A stretch of DNA of 64,000 nucleotides from Flavivirga abyssicola (GTDB taxonomy: Bacteria > Bacteroidota > Bacteroidia > Flavobacteriales > Flavobacteriaceae). Shown one piece after another: positions 28,337-35,289 of this stretch. The stretch is taken from contig NZ_CP141266.1 of assembly GCF_030540775.2 (NCBI RefSeq), positions 2,405,001-2,469,000 on the forward strand. Direction: 5' to 3'. The position numbers and the translations under genes are program-made. Numbering within the stretch: the stretch's first letter is position 1; the number at the start of each line of letters is the position of its first letter. The notes beneath the pieces were generated by a model. The model was given only the letters and a program-made list of their open reading frames with translations. It ran no database searches and was not told the DNA's origin.

Positions 28337-28365
28337 TTGATTTCTTAAAATATTAATTACTTTAG
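28337..28365 (+). promoter_or_regulatory. Promoter of the aromatic leader transcript
   Basis: TTG (28337-28339) and TACTTTAG (28358-28365) are 18 nt apart. The second differs from TAnnTTTG at one position. The transcription start would be about 28372, almost on the leader peptide ATG. Confidence 0.5.
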
Positions 28366-28375
28366 CCGCATAATT

Positions 28376-28459
28376 ATGACAACAACAGTATATTATACAT
28401 ATTTTAACAACTGGTTTTATTTCTTTTTTAGCAAAAGGGACGAGGCGTTGTATGTATAA
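28376..28459 (+). CDS. Aromatic leader peptide (attenuation)
   Basis: A 27-residue open frame with the sequence MTTTVYYTYFNNWFYFFF followed by SKRDEALYV and a TAA stop. Eleven residues are aromatic (5 Tyr, 5 Phe, 1 Trp), most of them clustered in residues 6-18. It precedes a strong intrinsic terminator and an operon for phenylalanine and tyrosine synthesis. This is the layout of a classical attenuation leader, where ribosome stalling at Phe/Tyr codons would prevent termination. Translation of the peptide is inferred, not shown. Confidence 0.8.
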   Translation: MTTTVYYTYFNNWFYFFFSKRDEALYV

Positions 28460-28483
28460 TTTATAACTATAAATTTTAATATG

Positions 28484-28512
28484 AGTCTCGATGAAAATCG
28501 GGACTTTTTTTT
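28484..28512 (+). terminator. Attenuator terminator of the aromatic operon
   Basis: AGTCTCGAT (28484-28492), loop GAAA, ATCGGGACT (28497-28505), then an unbroken T run to 28512. The stem has 9 pairs including one G-T. CGAGGC at 28441-28446, inside the leader frame, can pair with GTCTCG (28485-28490) and would act as antiterminator. Confidence 0.85.
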
Positions 28513-28551
28513 GTTCAACTTTTAGTTGAACAACCTCAATGAAGATTGAGG
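28513..28551 (+). other. Two further hairpins after the attenuator
   Basis: GTTCAAC/GTTGAAC (28513-28531) and CCTCAAT/ATTGAGG with a GAAG loop (28534-28551) follow without T tracts. They could stabilise the transcript end or protect the start region; their role is unknown. Confidence 0.5.
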
Positions 28552-28574
28552 TCTTAATAAAATAAAATTGAATT

Positions 28575-29402
28575 TTGATCAAAACGGTAGCCATACAAGG
28601 AGTAAAAGGATCTTTTCATCATATTGTGTCACAGCAATTTTTTGAAAAGCCTGTCGATGCTATTGAATGTTTAACATTCGATAGGGTTGTTGAATCTTTA
28701 ATAACTAAAGAATGCGATGCAGCCATTATGGCTCTGGAAAACTCTATAGTAGGATCTATTATTCCTAATTATGCTTTAATAGACACCTATGGTTTACACA
28801 TTGTTGGAGAGCATTATTTGGATATTCAGCATAACTTAATGGCATTGTCAGGGCAGCGTATTGAAGATATTGAAGAAGTGTATTCGCATCCCATGGCATT
28901 GCTACAATGTAAAGAGTTTTTTAAGCAATATCCACATATTAAATTAGTAGAGGATAAGGATACTGCTGAGGTTGCTCAACGTATTCAAGAAAAAAAGCTT
29001 AAAGGTATAGGAGCTATTGCAAGCGTACTGGCAGCAGATATATTTGAGTTAGATATTCTGGCAGAGAGTATCCAAACGATAAAGCACAATGAAACACGTT
29101 TCGTTATTGTAAAACGAACAAATTCTGAAGTGTCTGAAAATGACATTAACAAAGCTTCGGTTAAATTTGAAAGTGATCATAAACGAGGTAGTTTGGCTGC
29201 AATTCTTAATGTGATGAGTGATTGCAAATTGAATTTAACTAAAATTCAATCCTTACCAATAATTGAAACACCTTGGAAATATGCTTTTTTTGTTGATGTT
29301 ACTTTTGAAGACTATATAGATTTTAAAAAATCAAAATCTATAATTGATATTATGGGAGAAGGATTTAAAGTGTTGGGTGAATATAAAAAGGCCAAATTAT
29401 GA
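28575..29402 (+). CDS. pheA: Prephenate dehydratase
   Basis: It converts prephenate to phenylpyruvate for phenylalanine. The 275-residue chain has the PDT domain (VAIQGVKGSFHHIVSQQFF, MALENSIVGSI, YSHPMALLQCKEFF) and, from about residue 195, an ACT regulatory domain (HKRGSLAAILNVMSDCKLNL, IETPWKYAFFVD) that normally binds Phe. There is no chorismate mutase domain; that activity is encoded at the end of the operon. The only suitable start is TTG at 28575, since the first in-frame ATG lies deep in the conserved region. It overlaps the next gene by 4 nt. Confidence 0.93.
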   Translation: MIKTVAIQGVKGSFHHIVSQQFFEKPVDAIECLTFDRVVESLITKECDAAIMALENSIVGSIIPNYALIDTYGLHIVGEHYLDIQHNLMALSGQRIEDIEEVYSHPMALLQCKEFFKQYPHIKLVEDKDTAEVAQRIQEKKLKGIGAIASVLAADIFELDILAESIQTIKHNETRFVIVKRTNSEVSENDINKASVKFESDHKRGSLAAILNVMSDCKLNLTKIQSLPIIETPWKYAFFVDVTFEDYIDFKKSKSIIDIMGEGFKVLGEYKKAKL

Positions 29403-30544
29403 TTGAACCAGCAAATAGATTACAAACGGTAGAAGAATATTACTTTTCAAAGAAATTAAGAGAAGTAAACTTTCTTATAACCAGCGGAAAGCCTATTATT
29501 AATTTGGGTATTGGAAGTCCTGATTTACAGCCGCCACAGAAAGTTGTAGAAGCTATAAAGGAAGGATTGCTAGCACCAAATGCACATAAGTATCAAAGCT
29601 ACCAAGGGCTACCTGAACTAAGAGAAGCTATTGCTGAATTTTATAAAGAACATTTCTCAGTGGCTTTAAGTGCTGCGACAGAGGTTTTACCACTTATGGG
29701 TAGTAAAGAGGGTATTATGCATATTTCTATGGCATATTTAAATGAAGGAGACGAAGTATTAATTCCAAACCCAGGATATCCAACATATCAATCTGTTACA
29801 AAATTAGTAGGAGCAAAACCTGTTTTTTACGAATTAGATGCAGCAAATAATTGGTTGCCAGATTTTGAAGTTTTAGAAGAATTAGATTTAAGTAAGGTGA
29901 AATTGATGTGGGTAAACTATCCGCACATGCCTACGGGAACTCAGCCGAATACTCATTTGTTTGAAGAATTAGTGGCATTTGCTAAACGACACGATATTTT
30001 AATCGTTAACGACAATCCGTATAGTTTTATATTAAATGAAGCGCCAAAAAGTATATTAAGTGTTGAAGGAGCAAAAGATGTTTGTTTAGAACTTAATTCG
30101 TTAAGTAAAACCTTTAATATGGCGGGGTGGCGTGTAGGAATGGTAGTTGGGGATAATAAGCATATCAACAATATTTTAAAGGTAAAGAGCAACATGGATT
30201 CTGGGATGTTTTATGGCATCCAAAAAGGAGCCATAGAAGCTTTAAAATGCTCAGAAATGTGGTTTGTTACTTTAAATAGTGTGTATAAACAGCGTCGCGA
30301 TTTAGTTTGGAAATTGGCAGATGCTTTAAACTGTACTTACGATAAAAATGCAACAGGTCTTTTTGTTTGGGCTAAATTACCAGCTCATATAAAAGCAGAA
30401 GCATATATAGATTCGGTACTTAAAGACAACCATATTTTTATTACGCCAGGAACCATTTTTGGTAATAAAGGAGAAGGATATATTCGGTTTTCTTTATGTG
30501 CAACAAACGAAGTCTTAGAAGAAGCTATAAAAAGAGTAGAATAA
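29399..30544 (+). CDS. PLP-dependent aminotransferase, class I/II
   Basis: A 381-residue fold-type I aminotransferase. Visible motifs: NLGIGSPDLQPPQKVVEAI, PNAHKYQSYQGLPELREAI, NPGYPTYQSV, VNYPHMPTGTQPN, IVNDNPYSF and the PLP lysine in NSLSKTFNMAGWRVGM. Being between prephenate dehydratase and prephenate dehydrogenase it most likely transaminates phenylpyruvate and 4-hydroxyphenylpyruvate. The substrate is inferred from context. Confidence 0.9.
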   Translation: MIEPANRLQTVEEYYFSKKLREVNFLITSGKPIINLGIGSPDLQPPQKVVEAIKEGLLAPNAHKYQSYQGLPELREAIAEFYKEHFSVALSAATEVLPLMGSKEGIMHISMAYLNEGDEVLIPNPGYPTYQSVTKLVGAKPVFYELDAANNWLPDFEVLEELDLSKVKLMWVNYPHMPTGTQPNTHLFEELVAFAKRHDILIVNDNPYSFILNEAPKSILSVEGAKDVCLELNSLSKTFNMAGWRVGMVVGDNKHINNILKVKSNMDSGMFYGIQKGAIEALKCSEMWFVTLNSVYKQRRDLVWKLADALNCTYDKNATGLFVWAKLPAHIKAEAYIDSVLKDNHIFITPGTIFGNKGEGYIRFSLCATNEVLEEAIKRVE

Positions 30545-30603
30545 GTATTCAGTTTGCAGCAAACAGTAATATAGATCGTAAAATATAAAATAGTAATTAA
30601 TAA

Positions 30604-30642
30604 GTCTTCCCTCAGGGAAGATGTCTCAAAGAGACAGATGGG
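30604..30642 (+). repeat. Palindromic repeat before the prephenate dehydrogenase gene
   Basis: CTTCCCTCAGGGAAG (30606-30620) followed by TGTCTCAAAGAGACA (30622-30636) makes two adjacent hairpins ending just before the ATG at 30643. It is another variant of the repeats found at gene 5' ends here. Confidence 0.7.
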
Positions 30643-31494
30643 ATGAAAAATATATACATTATAGGAATAGGGTTAATAGGCGGAAGCCTTGCTATAGATA
30701 TTAAAAAGAATAATCCAGAAGCTATTATTCACGGTATTAGTAGAAAACAAACGACGCTTGATGAAGCCTTATCACTTAATTTAATTGATAAAAAAGCAAC
30801 CTTAGATGATATTGAAAATGCCGATTTGGTTATTGTATCCATTCCTGTAGATGCCACAGTAAAGTTATTGCCAAATATTTTGGATAAGATCCCCGATTCG
30901 GGACTGGTTGTAGATGCTGGATCTACCAAAGTTGATATATGTAAAGTTGTTGAAAATCATCCTAAGCGTAGAAACTTTTTAGCAATGCATCCTATTGCAG
31001 GAACTGAACACTCTGGACCTTCTGCTGCAATTCCTAATTTGTTTATAGGTAAAACAAATATTGTTTGTGAAGTCGAAAAAACAACATTCAAACTTCAAGA
31101 AAAAGCATTAAAACTTTTTGGAGACATAGGAATGCGTATTCGCTACATGAATCCGGAAGCACACGATAAACACATCGCATATATGTCGCACTTATCACAT
31201 ATAAGTTCATTTATGTTGGGAAAAACAGTAATAGAAAAAGAAAAAAACGAGCGCGATATTTTTGATATGGCAGGTAGTGGATTTGCTTCCACAGTTCGTC
31301 TGGCAAAGAGCTCTCCAGAAATGTGGACGCCCATATTTAAACAAAATAAAGAGAATGTCATTGAAACTTTAAAGGAATACATCAATAACCTAAATCAGTT
31401 TAAAGAACTTATGGAGAAAGATGATTTTGAAGAAGTGTACAATGAAATGAAAAATACGAATCATATAAAACAAATTTTAAACGGAATAGCTTAA
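30643..31494 (+). CDS. tyrA: Prephenate dehydrogenase
   Basis: An NAD-dependent enzyme for tyrosine synthesis, 283 residues. The Rossmann motif IIGIGLIGGSLA is at the N-terminus; VVDAGSTKVDIC, AMHPIAGTEHSGPSAA and AYMSHLSHISSFML carry the catalytic histidines. FDMAGSGFASTVRLAKSSPE is also typical. It lacks a mutase domain and an ACT domain. The gene follows the aminotransferase after a repeat-filled gap of about 100 nt. Confidence 0.94.
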   Translation: MKNIYIIGIGLIGGSLAIDIKKNNPEAIIHGISRKQTTLDEALSLNLIDKKATLDDIENADLVIVSIPVDATVKLLPNILDKIPDSGLVVDAGSTKVDICKVVENHPKRRNFLAMHPIAGTEHSGPSAAIPNLFIGKTNIVCEVEKTTFKLQEKALKLFGDIGMRIRYMNPEAHDKHIAYMSHLSHISSFMLGKTVIEKEKNERDIFDMAGSGFASTVRLAKSSPEMWTPIFKQNKENVIETLKEYINNLNQFKELMEKDDFEEVYNEMKNTNHIKQILNGIA

Positions 31495-31514
31495 TCGGCT
31501 AAATATTAAGTAAA

Positions 31515-32597
31515 ATGGAGAATAAAAAAGAAATGAGAAACTGGTTGGATGCATTGAATTTAGATCATCCTTTGGTTATTGCAGGACCTTGTAGTGCTGA
31601 AACAGAAGAGCAAGTATTAAAAATAGCGCATGAGCTAAAAGATACAGATGTTAGCTATTTTAGAGCTGGTATTTGGAAACCAAGAACAAGACCAGGAATG
31701 TTTGAAGGTGTTGGTGCATTGGGTTTAAAGTGGCTACAAAAAGTAAAAGAAGAAACAGGAATGAAAACCTGTACAGAAGTAGCTAATGCTGCTCATGTAA
31801 AATTAGCTTTAGAGCATGACGTAGATTTATTATGGGTAGGAGCACGCTCTACAGTAAGTCCATTCATTATGCAAGAAATTGCAGATGCTTTACAAGGAAC
31901 CGATAAGCCTGTATTGATTAAAAATCCAGTAAATCCAGATTTGTCTTTATGGTTAGGGGGTATTGAAAGAATATATAAGGCAGGAGTTAAAAACATTGGA
32001 GCTATTCATAGAGGGTTTTCAACATATCAAAAAACCAAATATAGAAACATTCCTGAATGGCAATTGGCTATCGAGTTTCAAAATAAATTCCCGGATATTC
32101 CTTTAATTAATGACCCGTCGCATATTACAGGTAATCGTGATATGATTTTTGATGTATCTCAAACGGCTTTAGATTTAAATTTTGATGGATTAATGATCGA
32201 AACACATTACGATCCAGAAAATGCATGGAGCGATGCTGCACAGCAAGTAACACCTAGTACTTTGGTGCAAATCATGAAAGATCTTAAAATTAGAAAAGAA
32301 ACAAATGCTGAAGCTGAGTATAATAGCGCATTAGATAATTTAAGAGCCCAAATTGATATTGTAGACAACCAGATTATTGGTTTATTAGGAAAGCGTATGG
32401 TAGCTGCTGATGGTATTGGAGCCCTTAAAAAACAGAAAAATGTTGCCGTATTACAATCTAAACGATGGAATGAGATTTTAGGAAAAATGGTTTTAGAAGG
32501 ACAAGATCATGGACTTAGTGAAGAATTTATCTTAAGAATGTTTAAAGCTATTCATCAGGAATCCATTAATCATCAGGAGAAGATAATTAATGGGTAA
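31515..32597 (+). CDS. Bifunctional DAHP synthase / chorismate mutase
   Basis: A fusion of 360 residues. The N-terminal KDO8P/DAHP synthase-type domain (VIAGPCSAETEEQ, FRAGIWKPRTRPGMFEGVG, WVGARSTVSPF, LIKNPVNPDLSLWLGG, LINDPSHITGNRD) starts the shikimate pathway. The last 85 residues or so form an AroQ-type chorismate mutase (LRAQIDIVDNQIIGLLGKRM, KKQKNVAVLQSKRWNEIL). The fusion lets prephenate regulate the first step in related organisms. It ends the attenuated operon. Confidence 0.95.
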   Translation: MENKKEMRNWLDALNLDHPLVIAGPCSAETEEQVLKIAHELKDTDVSYFRAGIWKPRTRPGMFEGVGALGLKWLQKVKEETGMKTCTEVANAAHVKLALEHDVDLLWVGARSTVSPFIMQEIADALQGTDKPVLIKNPVNPDLSLWLGGIERIYKAGVKNIGAIHRGFSTYQKTKYRNIPEWQLAIEFQNKFPDIPLINDPSHITGNRDMIFDVSQTALDLNFDGLMIETHYDPENAWSDAAQQVTPSTLVQIMKDLKIRKETNAEAEYNSALDNLRAQIDIVDNQIIGLLGKRMVAADGIGALKKQKNVAVLQSKRWNEILGKMVLEGQDHGLSEEFILRMFKAIHQESINHQEKIING

Positions 32598-32614
32598 AAT
32601 ATATTATATAAAGA

Positions 32615-32640
32615 AAGCCTCGCAATTGCGAGGCTTTTTT
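32615..32640 (+). terminator. Intrinsic terminator of the aromatic operon
   Basis: AAGCCTCGCAATTGCGAGGC is a nearly perfect palindrome followed by TTTTTT. It also lies downstream of the convergent gene ending at 32664 and could serve both strands. Confidence 0.9.
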
Positions 32641-32663
32641 CATTTTTCAAATACAAAACAAAA

Positions 32664-33116
32664 CTATTGCTTGTTTCTTTTAAAAATATAACGAGTTATA
32701 AAAATACCTTTACCATCACTTTTACCAGCGTCACTTTCTACAGCACTGGTTACAAAAGCTAATTCCCAACCCTCTTCTATCATTGTGTTGATTTTAGAAG
32801 TAATCAAAGCATCGTTAGCAGCAATGTTCTGGAAACGAATCCCTCCAATGTTATAAAAGTTTAACAATTTTGTTTCGTCAAAATCTTTAACTCTTATGTC
32901 TCCACGCTTAGATTTATTACGAGTGTTGTCATCTTCAGTTTGTGTGCTAGTGTATTCTTTGTAATCTTTTTTTTCGTTAGCACTAATAATTCTGGAACGT
33001 CCAATACCATTAGGAACAATAGACTCGACACTAGTAACAACCTTGTACTCTACTTGAGCATTGGTGTCTATAAAAGAGAATAACGCAATAATAAAAACTA
33101 AAAGTAATTTTTTCAT
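32664..33116 (-). CDS. Secreted hypothetical protein
   Basis: A 150-residue protein with a signal peptide (MKKLLLVFIIALFSFIDTNA). The mature part is hydrophilic and ends with EEGWELAFVTSAVES and IFITRYIFKRNKQ, a pattern like small DUF4177-type folds (a Trp-Glu-Leu strand after a helix). I do not recognise the family with certainty. The start at 33116 was chosen because an upstream ATG at 33158 would bury the signal peptide. Confidence 0.65.
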   Translation of the reverse strand: MKKLLLVFIIALFSFIDTNAQVEYKVVTSVESIVPNGIGRSRIISANEKKDYKEYTSTQTEDDNTRNKSKRGDIRVKDFDETKLLNFYNIGGIRFQNIAANDALITSKINTMIEEGWELAFVTSAVESDAGKSDGKGIFITRYIFKRNKQ

Positions 33117-33188
33117 AATAGAGATGTTTTTTAAATTAATAATTACAAGATTAAACAATATCTATACCAAAAAAAAGATTTTTAATTT

Positions 33189-33196
33189 TACATTTG
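33189..33196 (+). promoter_or_regulatory. Probable -7 element directly before rsgA
   Basis: TACATTTG matches TAnnTTTG and ends 7 nt before the ATG, so the mRNA would have almost no leader. No -33 TTG at the standard distance. Confidence 0.45.
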
Positions 33197-33203
33197 GAAA
33201 AAT

Positions 33204-34148
33204 ATGACAGGACTCGTTTACAAATCTACAGGAAGTTGGTACACGGTAAAAACCGATTTGGGCCATACTTATGAATGTCGTATAAAAGGGAAGTTCCGTA
33301 TAAGAGGCATTAAAAGTACAAACCCTATAGCGGTTGGTGATATGGTGGACTTTGAACTTGAAAGCGATAATAATCAAGAGTCTGGTATTATACATAAGAT
33401 TCACGATAGGTCAAATTATATTGTTAGGAAATCGGTTAATTTATCAAAGCAGACGCACATTATTGCTGCCAATTTAGATCAGGTTTTTTTAATGATTACC
33501 ATTAACAATCCGCCTACATTAACGAGTTTTATCGATCGCTTTTTAGTAACAGCTAATGCCTACTCTATTAAAACGGTATTGTTGTTTAATAAAGTAGATA
33601 CTTATGATGAAGAAACACTTCTAGAGGTTAAATACCTTGCGCATGTTTACAGGAAGGTAGGATATGAATGTATAGGTGTTTCAGCTAAAACTGGCAAAAA
33701 CGTAGATAAGGTAAAAGGACTAATGAGAGGGAAGGTTAGTATGTTTTCCGGACATTCAGGGGTTGGTAAATCTACACTTGTAAATGCCATTGAACCGGCT
33801 TTAAATATTAAAACAAAAGAAATTTCGACACAGCACATGCAAGGGCAGCATACAACAACCTTTGCAGAAATGTTCGACTTAAATTTTGGAGCTAAAATTA
33901 TTGATACACCAGGAATAAAAGGTTTTGGGGTGGTAGATATGGATAAGGAAGAAGTTGGTGATTATTTTCCAGAAATATTTGAATTGAAACAAGACTGTAA
34001 ATTTAATAATTGTTTGCACTTACAAGAACCCAAATGTGCTGTTAAAAAGGCATTGGATAATGATGAGATAGCATTTTCGCGCTACAGAAGTTATTTGCAA
34101 ATTATTGAAGGAGAAGATGAGCATTACAGAACTGATAATTGGGAATAA
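33204..34148 (+). CDS. rsgA: Ribosome small subunit-dependent GTPase A
   Basis: A late 30S assembly GTPase with circularly permuted G motifs: NKVD comes first, then the P-loop GHSGVGKST and DTPGIKGFG. An OB-fold precedes it (TGSWYTVKTDLGHTYECRIKG). The C-terminal zinc site is present: CKFNNCLHLQEPKCAVKKAL. The 314-residue length is normal. Confidence 0.97.
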   Translation: MTGLVYKSTGSWYTVKTDLGHTYECRIKGKFRIRGIKSTNPIAVGDMVDFELESDNNQESGIIHKIHDRSNYIVRKSVNLSKQTHIIAANLDQVFLMITINNPPTLTSFIDRFLVTANAYSIKTVLLFNKVDTYDEETLLEVKYLAHVYRKVGYECIGVSAKTGKNVDKVKGLMRGKVSMFSGHSGVGKSTLVNAIEPALNIKTKEISTQHMQGQHTTTFAEMFDLNFGAKIIDTPGIKGFGVVDMDKEEVGDYFPEIFELKQDCKFNNCLHLQEPKCAVKKALDNDEIAFSRYRSYLQIIEGEDEHYRTDNWE

Positions 34149-34240
34149 TCCCCATTGTCCTTCGGATATTTCCCCAAAAGGGAAAAATAAATATGAATCA
34201 AATAGCTCCCTTTCCTTTGGAAAGGGTTAGGGATAAGAAA
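34149..34240 (+). repeat. Palindromic repeats between rsgA and dtd
   Basis: Two copies: CCCCATTGTCCTTCGGATAT followed by TTTCCCCAAAAGGGAAA (34170-34186), and CTCCCTTTCCTTTGGAAAGGGTTAGGG (34206-34232). The second ends 9 nt before the dtd ATG and is open in the dtd frame, giving a spurious upstream extension. Confidence 0.75.
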
Positions 34241-34693
34241 ATGAAAGCGGTAATTCAAAGAGTTTCAAAAGCAAGCGTAACCATAGAAGGGAAAAAAGTA
34301 GCGTCTATTTCAACAGGGCTTTTGGTGCTTATAGGTATTGTTAATGAAGATACAACAGAGGATATTAAATGGTTGACTAACAAAATAGCAAATCTTCGTG
34401 TTTTTGGTGATGAAAACAATATCATGAATACCTCTTTGTTAGATGTTAATGGTGATGCTATTGTGGTAAGTCAATTTACTTTACATGCTTCTACAAAAAA
34501 AGGCAATAGACCAAGTTATATTAAAGCGGCAAAACCAGATATTGCTATTCCACTGTATAAAAGTTTCGTAAAACAGTTAGAAAACAACCTGGGTAAAAAT
34601 GTACAAACGGGACAATTTGGAGCCGATATGAAAGTGGAGTTGATTAACGACGGACCCGTAACAATAATAATCGATTCTAAAAACAAAGAATAA
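34241..34693 (+). CDS. dtd: D-aminoacyl-tRNA deacylase
   Basis: It hydrolyses D-amino acids from mischarged tRNA. MKAVIQRVSKASVTIEG is the standard N-terminus, followed by GLLVLIGI, LRVFGDENNIMNTSL, VSQFTLHASTKKGNRPSY with the catalytic SQxT motif, and NDGPVTIIID at the end. The frame extends upstream to 34139 but that part is repeat DNA; the ATG at 34241 gives the family length of 150 residues. The stop overlaps the next start by 1 nt. Confidence 0.95.
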   Translation: MKAVIQRVSKASVTIEGKKVASISTGLLVLIGIVNEDTTEDIKWLTNKIANLRVFGDENNIMNTSLLDVNGDAIVVSQFTLHASTKKGNRPSYIKAAKPDIAIPLYKSFVKQLENNLGKNVQTGQFGADMKVELINDGPVTIIIDSKNKE

Positions 34694-35121
34694 TGGCATC
34701 TATATTTGGGCATGGTGTGGTTGGCTTTACATTAGCTAAAATCATTGATAAACACAATGCAAAATGGCTTATAGTCTTTGCTGTATTTTCAACCATTCTT
34801 CCAGATTTTGATGTTATAGGTTTTAGATTTGGTATACCTTACGAGCATCCCATGGGACATCGGGGATTTTCACATTCCATATTATTTTCGGTTATATGGG
34901 CCTTTGTTTTGATGATCTCTCTGGGTAGAAAAAATAAAGGCGTCTGGTTTTTGGTTATCTTTTTATCAACTCTTTCACATGGTCTTTTAGATGCTATGAC
35001 ATCAGGCGGGATGGGTGTTGGGTTTTTAATTCCATTTGATAATAGTCGTTTTTTCTTTCCATTTCGAGAGATACAAGTATCACCCTTGGTATCAAAGATT
35101 TTTTTTCGGAATGGGGAATAA
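34693..35121 (+). CDS. Metal-dependent hydrolase-like membrane protein, C-terminally frameshifted
   Basis: A member of the YdjM/DUF457-type inner-membrane metal-dependent hydrolase family: LPDFDVIGF, HRGFSHSILFSVI and LSTLSHGLLDAMTSGG carry the conserved Asp/His residues, with several membrane spans. The frame stops after IFFRNGE, directly behind a run of eight T (35099-35106). With one more T the frame continues as FFSEWGIKVLFSEFKYIFIP to a stop at 35213, which matches the normal C-terminus of the family. Either a sequencing error, a mutation or slippage explains this. Confidence 0.75.
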   Translation: MASIFGHGVVGFTLAKIIDKHNAKWLIVFAVFSTILPDFDVIGFRFGIPYEHPMGHRGFSHSILFSVIWAFVLMISLGRKNKGVWFLVIFLSTLSHGLLDAMTSGGMGVGFLIPFDNSRFFFPFREIQVSPLVSKIFFRNGE

Positions 35122-35213
35122 AAGTGCTATTTAGCGAGTTTAAATATATTTTTATCCCATCTTTTCTTATATTATTTGTGAGATTTTTAATTTATCGAAC
35201 GAAAGTTTTTTAG
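35107..35213 (+). other. Displaced C-terminal coding tail of the preceding gene
   Basis: In the +1-shifted frame this stretch encodes about 35 residues (SEWGIKVLFSEFKYIFIPSF followed by a hydrophobic segment and FLIYRTKVF) ending in TAG at 35211-35213. It has no start of its own and is best seen as the end of the hydrolase-like gene. Confidence 0.65.
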
Positions 35214-35259
35214 ATGATAAAAACTGAGCTTTCTCATATAATAATCAGTCTGATACAAA

Positions 35260-35267
35260 TACCTTTG
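35260..35267 (+). promoter_or_regulatory. Probable -7 element of the DUF3857 genes
   Basis: TACCTTTG matches TAnnTTTG, 22 nt before the ATG at 35290. Confidence 0.45.
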
Positions 35268-35289
35268 ACTTTATAAAGACACATAAAAT

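Noticed and set aside
34139-34240. N-terminal extension of the dtd frame
   Set aside because: The extra 34 residues are encoded by palindromic repeats, and the conserved family start MKAVIQRV is at 34241.
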